A stretch of DNA of 64,000 nucleotides. It comes from Rhodoferax sp. GTDB lineage: Bacteria; Pseudomonadota; Gammaproteobacteria; Burkholderiales; Burkholderiaceae_C. The stretch is from NCBI RefSeq assembly GCF_030697375.1, contig NZ_JAUYQD010000061.1, forward strand, positions 1 through 64,000. The letters run 5' to 3'. Under the pieces are notes generated by a model. It saw only the letters and a list, made by a program, of their open reading frames with translations. It searched no databases and had not been told where the DNA came from. The position numbers and the translations under genes are program-made. The stretch's first letter is position 1. Each line of letters begins with the position of its first letter. Positions 1-8,603 of the stretch are shown piece after piece.

Positions 1-2
1 TG

Positions 3-584
3 AAGGACCACGGGCTGGAGGCATGCTGCACGCTCGGCATGCTCAGCGACACCCAGGCGCGCACGCTCAAGGGGGCCGGCTTGGACTATTACAACCACAA
101 CCTCGACACCGCGCCCGAAGCCTATGGCCGCGTCATCACGACGCGCGACTACGCCGACCGCCTGAACACGCTGGGCCATGTGCGCGACGCCGGCATCCAC
201 GTGTGCAGCGGCGGCATCGTCGGCATGGGCGAGTCGCGCCGCGAGCGAGCCGGCCTGATCGCCCAGTTGGCCAACCTCGAGCCGTACCCGGAGTCGGTGC
301 CGATCAATCACCTCGTGCAGGTCGAGGGCACACCGCTGCACGGGATCGCGCCGCTCGACCCGTTCGAGTTCGTTCGCACCGTTGCGGCGGCCCGCATCAC
401 GATGCCGCGCGCGCGCGTGCGCCTGTCGGCGGGGCGCCAGCAGATGGGCGAAGCGGTGCAGGCGCTTTGTTTCCTGGCCGGGGCCAATTCGATCTTCTAC
501 GGCGACAAGCTGCTGGTCACCGGCAACCCCGACTGGGCCGCCGACAGGCGCCTGTTCGACACACTCGGCATCGCCGCGTGCTGA
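3..584 (+). CDS. bioB: Biotin synthase, 3' part (5' end outside window)
   Basis: C-terminal part of BioB, the radical-SAM enzyme that inserts sulfur into dethiobiotin in the last step of biotin synthesis. The reading frame is open from base 3, so the 5' end with the CxxxCxxC cluster lies outside the window. Visible family motifs are GLDYYNHNLDT, the CSGGIVGMGES stretch (the cysteine ligates the 2Fe-2S cluster), PINHLVQVEGTPL, and a C-terminal SAGRQQ...FYGDKLLVTGNPD block. The protein ends at the usual place for the family. It lies 22 bp before panD on the same strand, so it may be cotranscribed with the pantothenate genes. Identification is firm; only the length is unknown. Confidence 0.95.
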   Translation, partial: KDHGLEACCTLGMLSDTQARTLKGAGLDYYNHNLDTAPEAYGRVITTRDYADRLNTLGHVRDAGIHVCSGGIVGMGESRRERAGLIAQLANLEPYPESVPINHLVQVEGTPLHGIAPLDPFEFVRTVAAARITMPRARVRLSAGRQQMGEAVQALCFLAGANSIFYGDKLLVTGNPDWAADRRLFDTLGIAAC

Positions 585-606
585 CAACCAGCTTCGAGGT
601 CAGATC

Positions 607-993
607 ATGTTCCGAACGCTTCTGAAATCCAAGATCCATCGCGCCACGGTCACCCACTGCGAGCTGCACTACGAGGGCTCGTGTGCGATCGACGACGACC
701 TGCTCGACGCCTGCGACATCCGCGAGAACGAGCAGGTCCACATCTGGAACATCAACAACGGCGAGCGCTTCGTCACCTATGCGATTCGCGCCGAACGCGG
801 CAGCGGCATCGTCTCGTTGAACGGCTCGGCTGCACGGCGCGCTTCGGTGGGCGACCTTGTCATCATCGCGGCGTTCGGCATGGTGTCCGATTCGCAGCCC
901 GAGCCCCACCTGCCGCGCCTGGTGTTCGTCGATGCCGGAAACCGCGCCACCGGGCTCAAGCACCAGGTCGAGGTGCAGGCGGTCGCGACGTGA
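607..993 (+). CDS. panD: Aspartate 1-decarboxylase proenzyme
   Basis: Decarboxylates L-aspartate to beta-alanine for pantothenate synthesis. The 128-aa product is full length. The self-processing site is visible as Tyr22-Glu23-Gly24-Ser25: backbone cleavage between Gly24 and Ser25 gives the pyruvoyl cofactor. The N-terminal MFRTLLKSKIHRATVT block and the later NGSAAR and GDLVIIAAFG motifs are typical. The ATG at 607 is the first start that gives the canonical N terminus. The stop codon overlaps the GTG start of panB by 4 bp, so translation is probably coupled. No PanZ/PanM maturation factor gene is seen nearby; many bacteria mature PanD without one. Confidence 0.96.
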   Translation: MFRTLLKSKIHRATVTHCELHYEGSCAIDDDLLDACDIRENEQVHIWNINNGERFVTYAIRAERGSGIVSLNGSAARRASVGDLVIIAAFGMVSDSQPEPHLPRLVFVDAGNRATGLKHQVEVQAVAT

Positions 994-1799
994 GCGAGAC
1001 GCGCAAGCCCGTCACGCTGCACCGGCTGCGTGCGATGCACGCGGGCGGTGAAAAAATCGCGATGCTGACCTGCTACGACGCCAGCTTCGCGCGGCTGCTC
1101 GACGCGGTGGGCGTCGACGTGCTGTTGGTCGGCGATTCACTCGGCATGGTGCTGCAAGGCCATGCCAGCACGGTGCCGGCGTCGCTCGACGAGATGGCGT
1201 ACCACACGCAGTGCGTGGCGCGTGGCAACACGCAAGCGTGGATCGTCGGCGACCTGCCGTTCGGCAGCTACCACGAAAGCACCGATCAGGCGATGCGCAG
1301 CGCGGCCCGGCTGATGCAAAGCGGCGCGCACATGGTGAAGCTCGAAGGCGGCGGCTGGACGGTGGACACCGTGCGTTTTCTGGTCGAGCGCGGCATTCCG
1401 GTGTGCGCGCACCTCGGGCTGACACCGCAGTCGGTGCATGCGCTCGGTGGCTACCGCGTGCAGGGGCGGGACGCACAAGCCGCCGACACCTTGCGCCGCC
1501 ATGCCCATGCGCTTGCCGACGCCGGTGCCTCGATGCTGGTGGTCGAGCTGATTCCGAGTGCGCTCGCCACCGAGCTCACGCAGGCCCTGCCGATCCCCGT
1601 GATCGGCATCGGTGCCGGCCCCGGCTGCAGTGGCCAGGTGCTGGTGCTGCACGACATGCTCGGAATCACCTCAGGCCGGCTGCCGCGCTTCGTGCGCAAC
1701 TTCATGGAAGGTGGCGGCAGCATCGAGGATGCCGTGCGCCGCTACGTCGCCGCCGTGCGCGACGGCAGCTTTCCCGTCGAGTCGATCCACACCTACTGA
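990..1799 (+). CDS. panB: 3-methyl-2-oxobutanoate hydroxymethyltransferase
   Basis: Ketopantoate hydroxymethyltransferase: transfers a one-carbon unit from 5,10-methylene-THF to alpha-ketoisovalerate, the first committed step to pantoate. About 269 aa, normal for the family. Visible motifs are MLTCYDA near the start, VGDSLGMV (metal-ligand Asp49), GDLPFGSY, HMVKLEGG, the catalytic Glu in VVELIP, and IGIGAG. The GTG start at 990 overlaps the panD stop (GTGA) and places the TLHRLRAMHAGG block at the expected distance from the N terminus. panC follows 12 bp later, so panD-panB-panC looks like one translationally coupled unit. Confidence 0.96.
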   Translation: MSETRKPVTLHRLRAMHAGGEKIAMLTCYDASFARLLDAVGVDVLLVGDSLGMVLQGHASTVPASLDEMAYHTQCVARGNTQAWIVGDLPFGSYHESTDQAMRSAARLMQSGAHMVKLEGGGWTVDTVRFLVERGIPVCAHLGLTPQSVHALGGYRVQGRDAQAADTLRRHAHALADAGASMLVVELIPSALATELTQALPIPVIGIGAGPGCSGQVLVLHDMLGITSGRLPRFVRNFMEGGGSIEDAVRRYVAAVRDGSFPVESIHTY

Positions 1800-1811
1800 A
1801 CCCGTTCCACC

Positions 1812-2648
1812 ATGCGCGTCATCCACACCATTGCCGAACTGCGCCAGGCGCTGGCCGGCACCACCCGCACCACCCTCGTGCCCACGATGGGCAACCTGCA
1901 CGCCGGCCACCTGTCGCTGATCGAGTGCGCGAAGGAAGCCGGCGGGCCGGTGGTGGCGAGCATCTTCGTCAACCGGCTTCAGTTCGCACCGCACGAAGAC
2001 TTCGACACCTACCCGCGCACACTGGAGCGCGACTGCGAGATGCTGCGCGCCGCGGGCTGCAATTTCGTGTTCGCACCGAACGAGGCCGAGCTGTACCCGG
2101 AGCCGCAGGCCTACAAGGTGCAGCCGCCCGGCGCGCTCGCCGACATTCTCGAGGGCCATTTCCGCCCCGGCTTCTTTACCGGCGTGTGCACCGTTGTGCT
2201 CAAGCTCTTCAATTGCGTGCAGCCCCGTGTGGCGGTTTTCGGCAAGAAGGACTACCAGCAGCTGATGGTGATCCGCCAGATGGTGCGGCAGCTCGCACTG
2301 CCGATCGAGATCCTCGCGGGCGAGACGACCCGCGCCGAAGACGGCTTGGCACTGTCGTCGCGCAACGGCTACCTCGATGCCACGCGGCGGGTCGAGGCGG
2401 TCACGCTGTCGCGCGAACTCAAGGGCATTGCAGCGGCGCTGCGCAGCGGCCGGCGCGATCTGGCGGCGCTGGAAGACGCGGCGATGCGATCGCTCACCGC
2501 CCGCGGCTGGTCGCCCGACTACGTGGCAATCCGGCGCCGCAGCGATCTGGCGGCGCCATCGAGCGGCGAGGCGCTCGTTGTCGTGGCTGCGGCGAAACTC
2601 GGCGCAACACGCCTGATCGACAACCTAGAACTCGACGCGGCAAGTTAG
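1812..2648 (+). CDS. panC: Pantothenate synthetase
   Basis: ATP-dependent ligase joining pantoate and beta-alanine to give pantothenate, so it uses the products of the panB and panD pathways. 278 aa, full length. The nucleotidyltransferase HxGH signature is at residues 30-33 within PTMGNLHAGH. The pantoate and ATP sites are represented by SIFVNRLQF, FFTGVCTVVLKLFN, GKKDYQQL and the KMSKS-like LSSRNGYL. It starts at the ATG that gives MRVIHTIAEL, as is normal. It is followed 3 bp later by nadB, linking the pantothenate and NAD genes in one transcription unit. Confidence 0.96.
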   Translation: MRVIHTIAELRQALAGTTRTTLVPTMGNLHAGHLSLIECAKEAGGPVVASIFVNRLQFAPHEDFDTYPRTLERDCEMLRAAGCNFVFAPNEAELYPEPQAYKVQPPGALADILEGHFRPGFFTGVCTVVLKLFNCVQPRVAVFGKKDYQQLMVIRQMVRQLALPIEILAGETTRAEDGLALSSRNGYLDATRRVEAVTLSRELKGIAAALRSGRRDLAALEDAAMRSLTARGWSPDYVAIRRRSDLAAPSSGEALVVVAAAKLGATRLIDNLELDAAS

Positions 2649-2651
2649 GCG

Positions 2652-4313
2652 ATGCCCGACAGCGCTGCCCTGCCCATCGTCATCGTCGGTGCCGGCCTGG
2701 CCGGGCTGTGCACGGCCCTGCACCTGGCCGACCAGCGCCGCGTGATCGTGCTCGCCAAGCGCGGCCTGCACGAAGGCGCGACGGCGTGGGCGCAAGGCGG
2801 CATCGTCGGCGTGCTGGGCGCCGACGACAGCGTGGCTGCGCACGTGCGCGACACGCAGGAGGCCGGTGCCGGCCTCGTCGACGAACACAGCGCGCGCTTC
2901 ATCTCGCAGAACAGCGCCGCCGCCGTCGAGTGGCTGATGCAGCAAGGCGTGCTCTTCACCGACGATGCGGCCGGCCCGCTCGGCCTGCACCTCACGCGCG
3001 AGGGTGGCCACGGCGTGCGGCGCATCGCGCACGCGGCCGACGCGACCGGCAAGGCGATCCACAGCGCCCTGCTCGCACGCGCCGCGGCGCACCCGAACAT
3101 CGAGCTGCGCGAACACACGATGGCCGTCGACCTGATCACCTCGCGCCACCTGAAGCGCGCGCCGGCGCAGCGCTGTTACGGCGTCTACGCGCTCGACATC
3201 GCCCAAGGCCGCGTCGAAACACTCGCCGCCAGCGCGGTGGTGCTGGCCACCGGCGGGATCGGCAAGGTCTACCGCTACACGACCAACCCCGACACCGCCA
3301 CCGGCGACGGCATCGCGATGGCCTGGCGCGCCGGCTGCCGGGTGGCGAACATGGAGTTCATCCAGTTTCACCCAACCTGCCTGTACCACCCGCAGGAACG
3401 CAGCTTCCTGATCACCGAAGCGCTGCGCGGCGAGGGTGCGATTCTGCGCCTGCCCGATGCACCAGCCGGCGATCCCGCCGTGGGCACACGTTTCATGCCG
3501 AACCACGACGAGCGCGCCGAGCTTGCCCCGCGCGACATCGTGGCCCGCGCGATCGACTTCGAGATGAAAAAACACGGCCTCGACTGCGTGCTGCTCGACG
3601 CAACGCACCTGGGCGAAGCGTTCCTGAAAGCGCACTTCCCGACCATCCACGCGCGTTGCCTGCAACTCGGCATCGACATCGCGCGCCAGCCCATTCCCGT
3701 GGTCCCGGCCGCGCACTACACCTGCGGAGGCATCGTCACCGACCTCGATGGCCGTGCCGACCTGTCGGACCTGTATGCGGTCGGCGAAGCCGGGTACACC
3801 GGGCTGCACGGCGCGAACCGGCTGGCCAGCAACTCGCTGCTGGAATGCGTCGTGATGGGCCGCACCTGCGCCGAGCACATCGCGCGTCAGGCGCAGAGCG
3901 CGGGGCCGTCGGTGCCGGACTGGGACGAGAGCCAAGTCGAGGACGCCGACGAGCAGGTCGTGATCTCGCACAACTGGGACGAGCTGCGCTTGCTGATGTG
4001 GAACTACGTTGGCATCGTGCGCACCACGCGCCGGCTCGAGCGCGCGCTGCACCGCATCGCGCTGCTGCGCGGCGAGATCGACGAGTACTACGCCAATTTC
4101 CGCGTCAACCGCGACCTGCTGGAATTGCGCAATCTGGTCGACTGCGCCGAGCTGGTCGTGCGCTCGGCGCTGATGCGCCACGAGAGCCGCGGCCTGCACT
4201 ACAGCCGCGACTTTCCGAACCCGCTGCCGGTGAGTTTCCCGACCGTGCTGACGCGGCCGGCGCGTAGCGAGGCGCAGGGCCGTGCCGACGGCCCGCCGAG
4301 GGTGGAGGTTTGA
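2652..4313 (+). CDS. nadB: L-aspartate oxidase
   Basis: FAD enzyme that oxidises L-aspartate to iminoaspartate, the first step of de novo NAD synthesis. 553 aa. The N-terminal dinucleotide-binding fold shows IVGAGLAGLCTALHL near residue 10, then GATAWAQGGIVGVL. The substrate and fumarate-reductase-like region shows MEFIQFHPTCLY, PRDIVARAID, HYTCGGIVTDLDG and GANRLASNSLLE. The C-terminal helical domain follows. It shares aspartate with PanD as substrate and sits only 3 bp after panC. Its partners nadA and nadC are just downstream on the opposite strand, so quinolinate synthesis is complete here. Confidence 0.96.
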   Translation: MPDSAALPIVIVGAGLAGLCTALHLADQRRVIVLAKRGLHEGATAWAQGGIVGVLGADDSVAAHVRDTQEAGAGLVDEHSARFISQNSAAAVEWLMQQGVLFTDDAAGPLGLHLTREGGHGVRRIAHAADATGKAIHSALLARAAAHPNIELREHTMAVDLITSRHLKRAPAQRCYGVYALDIAQGRVETLAASAVVLATGGIGKVYRYTTNPDTATGDGIAMAWRAGCRVANMEFIQFHPTCLYHPQERSFLITEALRGEGAILRLPDAPAGDPAVGTRFMPNHDERAELAPRDIVARAIDFEMKKHGLDCVLLDATHLGEAFLKAHFPTIHARCLQLGIDIARQPIPVVPAAHYTCGGIVTDLDGRADLSDLYAVGEAGYTGLHGANRLASNSLLECVVMGRTCAEHIARQAQSAGPSVPDWDESQVEDADEQVVISHNWDELRLLMWNYVGIVRTTRRLERALHRIALLRGEIDEYYANFRVNRDLLELRNLVDCAELVVRSALMRHESRGLHYSRDFPNPLPVSFPTVLTRPARSEAQGRADGPPRVEV

Positions 4314-4488
4314 GTTGCACGCTCGCGTCCCAACGCTGAATTGCGCCGGGATACTGTCCGCCAATCCTTCGCCGACAGGCGGCGACCCCTGCTGATCCCG
4401 GTCTGCTCTTGCGTTATTCGGGGCCTTCGTCTCCGGCCTCGTATCATCATCGGCGAGCGCTGTTTCAGACACTGCGTGCGACGAAGTC

Positions 4489-5550
4489 GTGCGGCTGCAG
4501 GAGCAAATATTGTCACGTGATTCAAAGTGTTTGGCGGTCGATTCGCGAACCAGGATCGCCGTGATGGGCGCGGGCGCCGTCGGCTGCTATTACGGCGGGA
4601 TGCTTGCGCGTGCCGGCCACGACGTGGTGCTGATTGGTCGTTCGGAGCACGTCCGGGCGATCGAGCGGGATGGGCTTCGGCTCGAAGCGCACGGTTGGGA
4701 TGAGCGGGTGCATCTGTCCGCCAGTACGCAGGCGAGCGCCGTCAGCGGGGCGAACCTGGTCCTGTTCTGCGTGAAGTCGACCGACACCGAACCCGCAGCG
4801 GCCCAGATGCGCACGCACCTCGCACCCGACGCGGTGCTCCTGACGCTGCAGAACGGCGTTGACAACGCACAGCGATTGCGCGCCCTGCTGCCTCAAGTGG
4901 TGGCGACTGCGGTGGTTTATGTCGCCACCGAGATGGCCGGCGCCGGGCACGTCAGGCATCACGGCCGCGGCGAACTGGTCATCGAGCGGTTCAGCGGCAG
5001 CCATGCCGTGCAACAGATTCTGATCGAAGCAGGCGTGCCCACCGAGATTTCCGACAACGTTCGTGGGGCGCTCTGGACCAAGCTGATCCTGAACTGTGCG
5101 TACAACGCGCTCTCGGCAATCGCGCGCCTTCCCTATGGCCCACTGGTACAGGGCGACGGCGTGAGCGAGGTGATGCGTGACGTGGTTGCGGAGTGCCTGG
5201 CCGTCGCGCGGGCCGACGGGGTTCAGATTGCAGGCGACGTCGATGCGGCCGTCCGCCAGATCGCGCGGACCATGCCAGCCCAGTACTCCTCGACGTCGCA
5301 GGATCTCGCGCGTGGAAAGCGCAGCGAGATCGATCATCTCAACGGCTTTGTCGTACGTCGAGGCGAAGCGCTCGGCGTTGCGACGCCGGTCAACCGCGTG
5401 CTGCATGCGTTGGTCAAGTTGCTGGAGAGCAGCAGGCCCGCGATGTGCGCTGCTCGGGGGCCGATGGGACGTTCGACACTGTCCGCTGCGGTGTCGTCGA
5501 ACGACTCAATGGCCGCTCATTCGACCCCGCCAGACACCCGCATCGAGTAG
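4489..5550 (+). CDS. 2-dehydropantoate 2-reductase family protein
   Basis: Ketopantoate reductase family (PanE/ApbA type), predicted to reduce ketopantoate to pantoate with NADPH. That would supply the step between panB and panC. The N-terminal Rossmann motif RIAVMGAGAVGCYYGG is followed by LILNCAYNALSA, preceded by the family Lys (LWTK), and a C-terminal domain ending in HALVKLLESS. The start is uncertain: the GTG at 4489 adds about 20 residues before the usual N terminus, a TTG at 4531 would be shorter, and no ATG lies at the expected place. About 35 residues after the normal end are atypical and overlap the nadC 3' end by 34 bp, suggesting a lost native stop. Some family members reduce other 2-keto acids, so panE is likely but not proven. 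Confidence 0.8.
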   Translation: MRLQEQILSRDSKCLAVDSRTRIAVMGAGAVGCYYGGMLARAGHDVVLIGRSEHVRAIERDGLRLEAHGWDERVHLSASTQASAVSGANLVLFCVKSTDTEPAAAQMRTHLAPDAVLLTLQNGVDNAQRLRALLPQVVATAVVYVATEMAGAGHVRHHGRGELVIERFSGSHAVQQILIEAGVPTEISDNVRGALWTKLILNCAYNALSAIARLPYGPLVQGDGVSEVMRDVVAECLAVARADGVQIAGDVDAAVRQIARTMPAQYSSTSQDLARGKRSEIDHLNGFVVRRGEALGVATPVNRVLHALVKLLESSRPAMCAARGPMGRSTLSAAVSSNDSMAAHSTPPDTRIE

Positions 5551-6386
5551 TCCACCGCCCGAACGTCCTTCGTCAGCTTGCCGACCGAAATGCGGTCGAC
5601 GCCAGTGGCGGCGATGCTGCGCAGTTGCGCAAGCGTGACGCCACCCGAGGCTTCAAGCACGGCGCGACCTGCCGTGACGGCCACTGCCTCGCGCATCGCC
5701 GTCTCACTGAAGTTGTCGAGCAACACGCTCGTTGCTCCGGCGGCGAGCGCTTCGCCCAACTGGCCCAGCGTCTCGACCTCGCACTGGATCTCCACGCCCG
5801 ACTGCAGTGCGAACGCACTCGCCAGCGCTGCCGCCACGCCGCTGGCCGCGGCGATGTGGTTTTCCTTGATCAGCATGCCGTGCCACAGCGCGAGCCGCTG
5901 GTTCCGCCCACCGCCCACCCGCACCGCGTACTTCTGGGCCAGGCGCAGGCCGGGCACGGTCTTGCGCGTGTCGAGCACGGCGCAGCCGGTCGGCTTCGGC
6001 GACGCGCCTTCGATCGCGCGCACGTGCTCGCGCGTGGTCGTGGCGGTGGCCGAGAGCAATTGCAGGAAGTTGAGCGCAGGCCGTTCGGACGAAAGCAGGG
6101 CGCGCGCATCGGCTTCGATCTCGCAAACCTGGGCATCGGCTGCGAGGTCAGCCCCTTCGTCGAAGAGCCAGACGATGCGCGCTGTCGCATCGAGTGCGTG
6201 TACGCAACCGTCGAACCAGTCGCGCCCCGCCAGCACCGCGTTCTCGCGCACCTTCACCGTGGCGCGCACGCGGCGGCCGGTGGGGATCAGGCGGCCGGCC
6301 CAGTCGCCGGTGCCGAGGTCTTCGCGCAGCGCGTCGCGGATGTTGCGCTCGCGCGCCTGTTCCAGCGTTTCGTTGTGCTCGAACAT
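5517..6386 (-). CDS. nadC: Nicotinate-nucleotide pyrophosphorylase (carboxylating)
   Basis: Quinolinate phosphoribosyltransferase: converts quinolinate and PRPP to nicotinate mononucleotide with loss of CO2, the third de novo NAD step. 289 aa. Motifs in order: REDLGTGDW near residue 20, ERPALNFLQLLS, TRKTVPGLR, KYAVRVGGGRNQR, MLIKENHI, then ECEVETLGQ in the form QCEVETLGQ, ASGGV and DRISVGKLTKDVRAVDYSM. These cover the PRPP and quinolinate sites of the family. nadA lies immediately upstream with a 1-bp gap, so the two are cotranscribed. The 3' end overlaps the convergent panE-like gene by 34 bp. Confidence 0.96.
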   Translation of the reverse strand: MFEHNETLEQARERNIRDALREDLGTGDWAGRLIPTGRRVRATVKVRENAVLAGRDWFDGCVHALDATARIVWLFDEGADLAADAQVCEIEADARALLSSERPALNFLQLLSATATTTREHVRAIEGASPKPTGCAVLDTRKTVPGLRLAQKYAVRVGGGRNQRLALWHGMLIKENHIAAASGVAAALASAFALQSGVEIQCEVETLGQLGEALAAGATSVLLDNFSETAMREAVAVTAGRAVLEASGGVTLAQLRSIAATGVDRISVGKLTKDVRAVDYSMRVSGGVE

Positions 6387-6387
6387 G

Positions 6388-7491
6388 TCAGGCGGCGCCG
6401 AGGTGCGGGACGTGTGCCAACGGTTTGCCGGCCGGATGCGCCGCCACGAAATCGAGCATGCGTTCGATGCAGCCCAGCGCCTGGCCGCGCACCGGCTCGG
6501 GCACGCTGATCTCGCCGCGGCCTTGCAACAGACAGTCGAGCACCCCCTGCAGTTTGTTCATCGCCATCCAAGGGCAGTGCGCACAGCTCTTGCAGGTGGC
6601 GCTCTGGCCGGCGGTGGGCGCTTCCAGCAGTGTCTTGCCGGGGGCCAACTGGCGCATGCGGTGCAGGATGCCGTTGTCGGTGGCCACGATGTAGGCCGGC
6701 GCCTTGCCCAGCGCCACCGCGTTGAGCAGCTGTGTGGTCGAGCCCACCACATCGGCCTGCGCCACCACGCTGGCGGGCGACTCCGGGTGCACCAGCACCA
6801 GCGCCTGCGGGTGCTCGCGGCGCATCAGCTCCAGCTCCAGGCCCTTGAACTCGTCGTGCACGATGCAGGCGCCGTCCCAGAGCAGCATGTCGGCGCCGGT
6901 TTCCTGCTGGATGTAGAGACCGAGGTGGCGGTCGGGCGCCCACAGGATCTTCTGCCCCATGCCCTGCAGGTGGCGCACGATGGCCACGGCGCACGAGCTC
7001 GTCACCATCCAGTCGGCACGCGCTTTCACGGCCGCGCTGGTGTTGGCGTAGACGACGACGCTGCGCCCGGGGTGGGCGTCGCAGAACGCCGCGAACTCGT
7101 CGGGCGGGCAGCCCAGGTCGAGCGAGCAGGTCGCTTCCAGGTCGGGCATCAGCACCCGTTTGTGCGGCGACAGAATCTTCGCCGTCTCGCCCATGAAACG
7201 CACGCCGGCCACGACCAGCGTCTGGGCCGCGTGGTCGCGGCCGAAGCGCGCCATCTCGAGCGAATCGGCAACGCAACCGCCGGTCTCCTGCGCCAGGTCC
7301 TGCAGATCGCCGTCGACATAGTAGTGGGCCACCAGCACCGCGTTGCGCGCCCGCAGTTCGTGCGCGATCTGCTTTTTGAGATCATGCCGAGTGGAGACCA
7401 GCGATGCGTCCTGAACGAGGTCACCTCCGGCTGCGGCACTGCCGTGAGCAGGCGCGGGGCGCCCGTTGAACCCACTCGAAAGAACGACCAT
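6388..7491 (-). CDS. nadA: Quinolinate synthase
   Basis: 4Fe-4S enzyme condensing iminoaspartate (from NadB) with dihydroxyacetone phosphate to quinolinate. The start at 7491 gives 367 aa; an in-frame ATG at 7572 would add 27 Arg/Ser-rich residues that abut a pseudogene and look spurious. Motifs: AHYYVDGDLQDLAQETGG, VVAGVRFMGETAKIL, PDLEATCSLDLGCPP, VVYANTSAAVKA, TSSCAV, WAPDRHLG and the C-terminal KSCAHCPWMAMN. The three cluster cysteines expected for the family can be placed in ATCSLD, SSCAV and the C-terminal Cys motif. It is the first gene of the nadA-nadC pair; the region upstream is decayed DNA. Confidence 0.94.
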   Translation of the reverse strand: MVVLSSGFNGRPAPAHGSAAAGGDLVQDASLVSTRHDLKKQIAHELRARNAVLVAHYYVDGDLQDLAQETGGCVADSLEMARFGRDHAAQTLVVAGVRFMGETAKILSPHKRVLMPDLEATCSLDLGCPPDEFAAFCDAHPGRSVVVYANTSAAVKARADWMVTSSCAVAIVRHLQGMGQKILWAPDRHLGLYIQQETGADMLLWDGACIVHDEFKGLELELMRREHPQALVLVHPESPASVVAQADVVGSTTQLLNAVALGKAPAYIVATDNGILHRMRQLAPGKTLLEAPTAGQSATCKSCAHCPWMAMNKLQGVLDCLLQGRGEISVPEPVRGQALGCIERMLDFVAAHPAGKPLAHVPHLGAA

Positions 7492-7574
7492 GTCGTCGCG
7501 ACCTGTTCCGGCCGGGTCAGGCCGACGCGCGGTTGAGCGCGAATTGGAATTTCTCAACAGAGTCCCCATCAAGA

Positions 7575-8188
7575 TCAGCCGCAGGTCACGCGGTCTCGCC
7601 CGACATTCTTCGATTCATACAACGCTGCGTTGGCGCGGCAGATGAGCGCCCGGTTGAGCGCGGTCTGTGGCGGCAGGATCGCGAATTCCCCGCCGCCGTA
7701 TCTTGTCACCGCATGCGGGGCGTTCGCCACCGAGTTACGCATGATCTCGCCCACCGCCCGGATCACGCGGATCCCCCCACATGGCCATGGGTGTCGCCCG
7801 AATTCTTGACTTCAGCCGTCCCAGCCCAGATCTCGTTCAGCCGCGGCGAGAGTGTCTGGACATCTCGCGATTCCAAGGCTGCCGAAAACCCGATGAGGTG
7901 TACTCCGTGGATGCCCGCACGCTTGCCGATTTGCGACGCAGATTGCTCCACGCCCGATAGCCAAGCTTGCAGTTCGCCGCTGATGCGCTCCATCGTCTCC
8001 TCGTCGCCGGCAGCGGCCTGATTCTTGTCCAAGCTCAGCACGGTTGCGTCATCATTGGCTCCGAATCGCCCGTCAACTGATCGATTGCCGTGTCCAGCTG
8101 GGATTGATCCCGGCGGCGTACTCGTGCCAAAGCGTGAACGTGACTGAAGCAGCGTCGGGCCCGTGAGCCCGTATGCCAGACGCGGCAA
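7575..8188 (-). pseudogene. Diguanylate cyclase (GGDEF) remnant, frameshifted
   Basis: Two overlapping minus-strand reading frames join into the C-terminal half of a GGDEF protein. Frame one (7763-8188) has a helical stretch around ELQAWLSGVEQSASQIGKRA and ends in SGDTHGHVGG, matching the GHxxGD of the domain. Frame two (7575-7766) continues IRAVGEIMRNS...RYGGGEF and ends RANAALYESKNVGRDRV, the normal end of the domain. The active-site motif reads GGGEF instead of GGEEF or GGDEF. The region between DTHGHV and the upstream helix is shorter than in intact enzymes. There is at least one frameshift near 7765, so no active enzyme is expected. It marks decayed chromosomal DNA at the left edge of the mobile element. 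Confidence 0.6.
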
Positions 8189-8603
8189 TTCGGCACCTCA
8201 AGCTCTCGGCTCGATACTTCGCAAGTATGCACATTCAGCGGCTTAACAAGCGCTGACGGAGTGTACTTTGACAGCATTTCAATTCGGCCAGTGATGTTGC
8301 TTCATCGACGCTCGTGAACGTTGTCGTCCGGGATCCGGACTCGATCGCGCGCAGTGAACGTCAGAACCTTGACGGCGACTGTCATTCAAGAACATCCAAG
8401 GTCGAACGTCGATGCCGGTCCCCTCCATGGTGCACGACCCTGCACCGCCTCCGAGATGTTGGATCACGCCACCATCGGGCCGCATCGGTTCGCCTCCCGA
8501 CCACCATCGGCCAACCTGGGAGAGAGGCATTTCAGAATGGCTGCCGGCTGGACCGGCCTTTCGTCTGTCATGTTGACGAGGCATCGAGCAAGGTGCCGAG
8601 GCC
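8189..8603. other. Non-coding or decayed stretch at the left element border
   Basis: No convincing gene is seen on either strand. The open frames here have no recognisable composition or motifs. No tRNA, tRNA fragment or copy of the 44.0-kb att sequence was found by eye. This is where chromosomal DNA (nadA and the GGDEF remnant) gives way to element genes (DUF1173). The boundary therefore looks like a deletion scar rather than an attachment site. Confidence 0.5.

Noticed and set aside
1211..4267. 1018-codon plus-strand frame over panB, panC and nadB
   Set aside because: Arg/Ala/His-rich shadow frame of high-GC coding DNA; the real genes are in other frames.
7492..7572. Longer nadA from the in-frame ATG at 7572
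   Set aside because: It adds 27 Arg/Ser-rich residues that abut the GGDEF remnant and have no counterpart in the family; 7491 gives the normal length.
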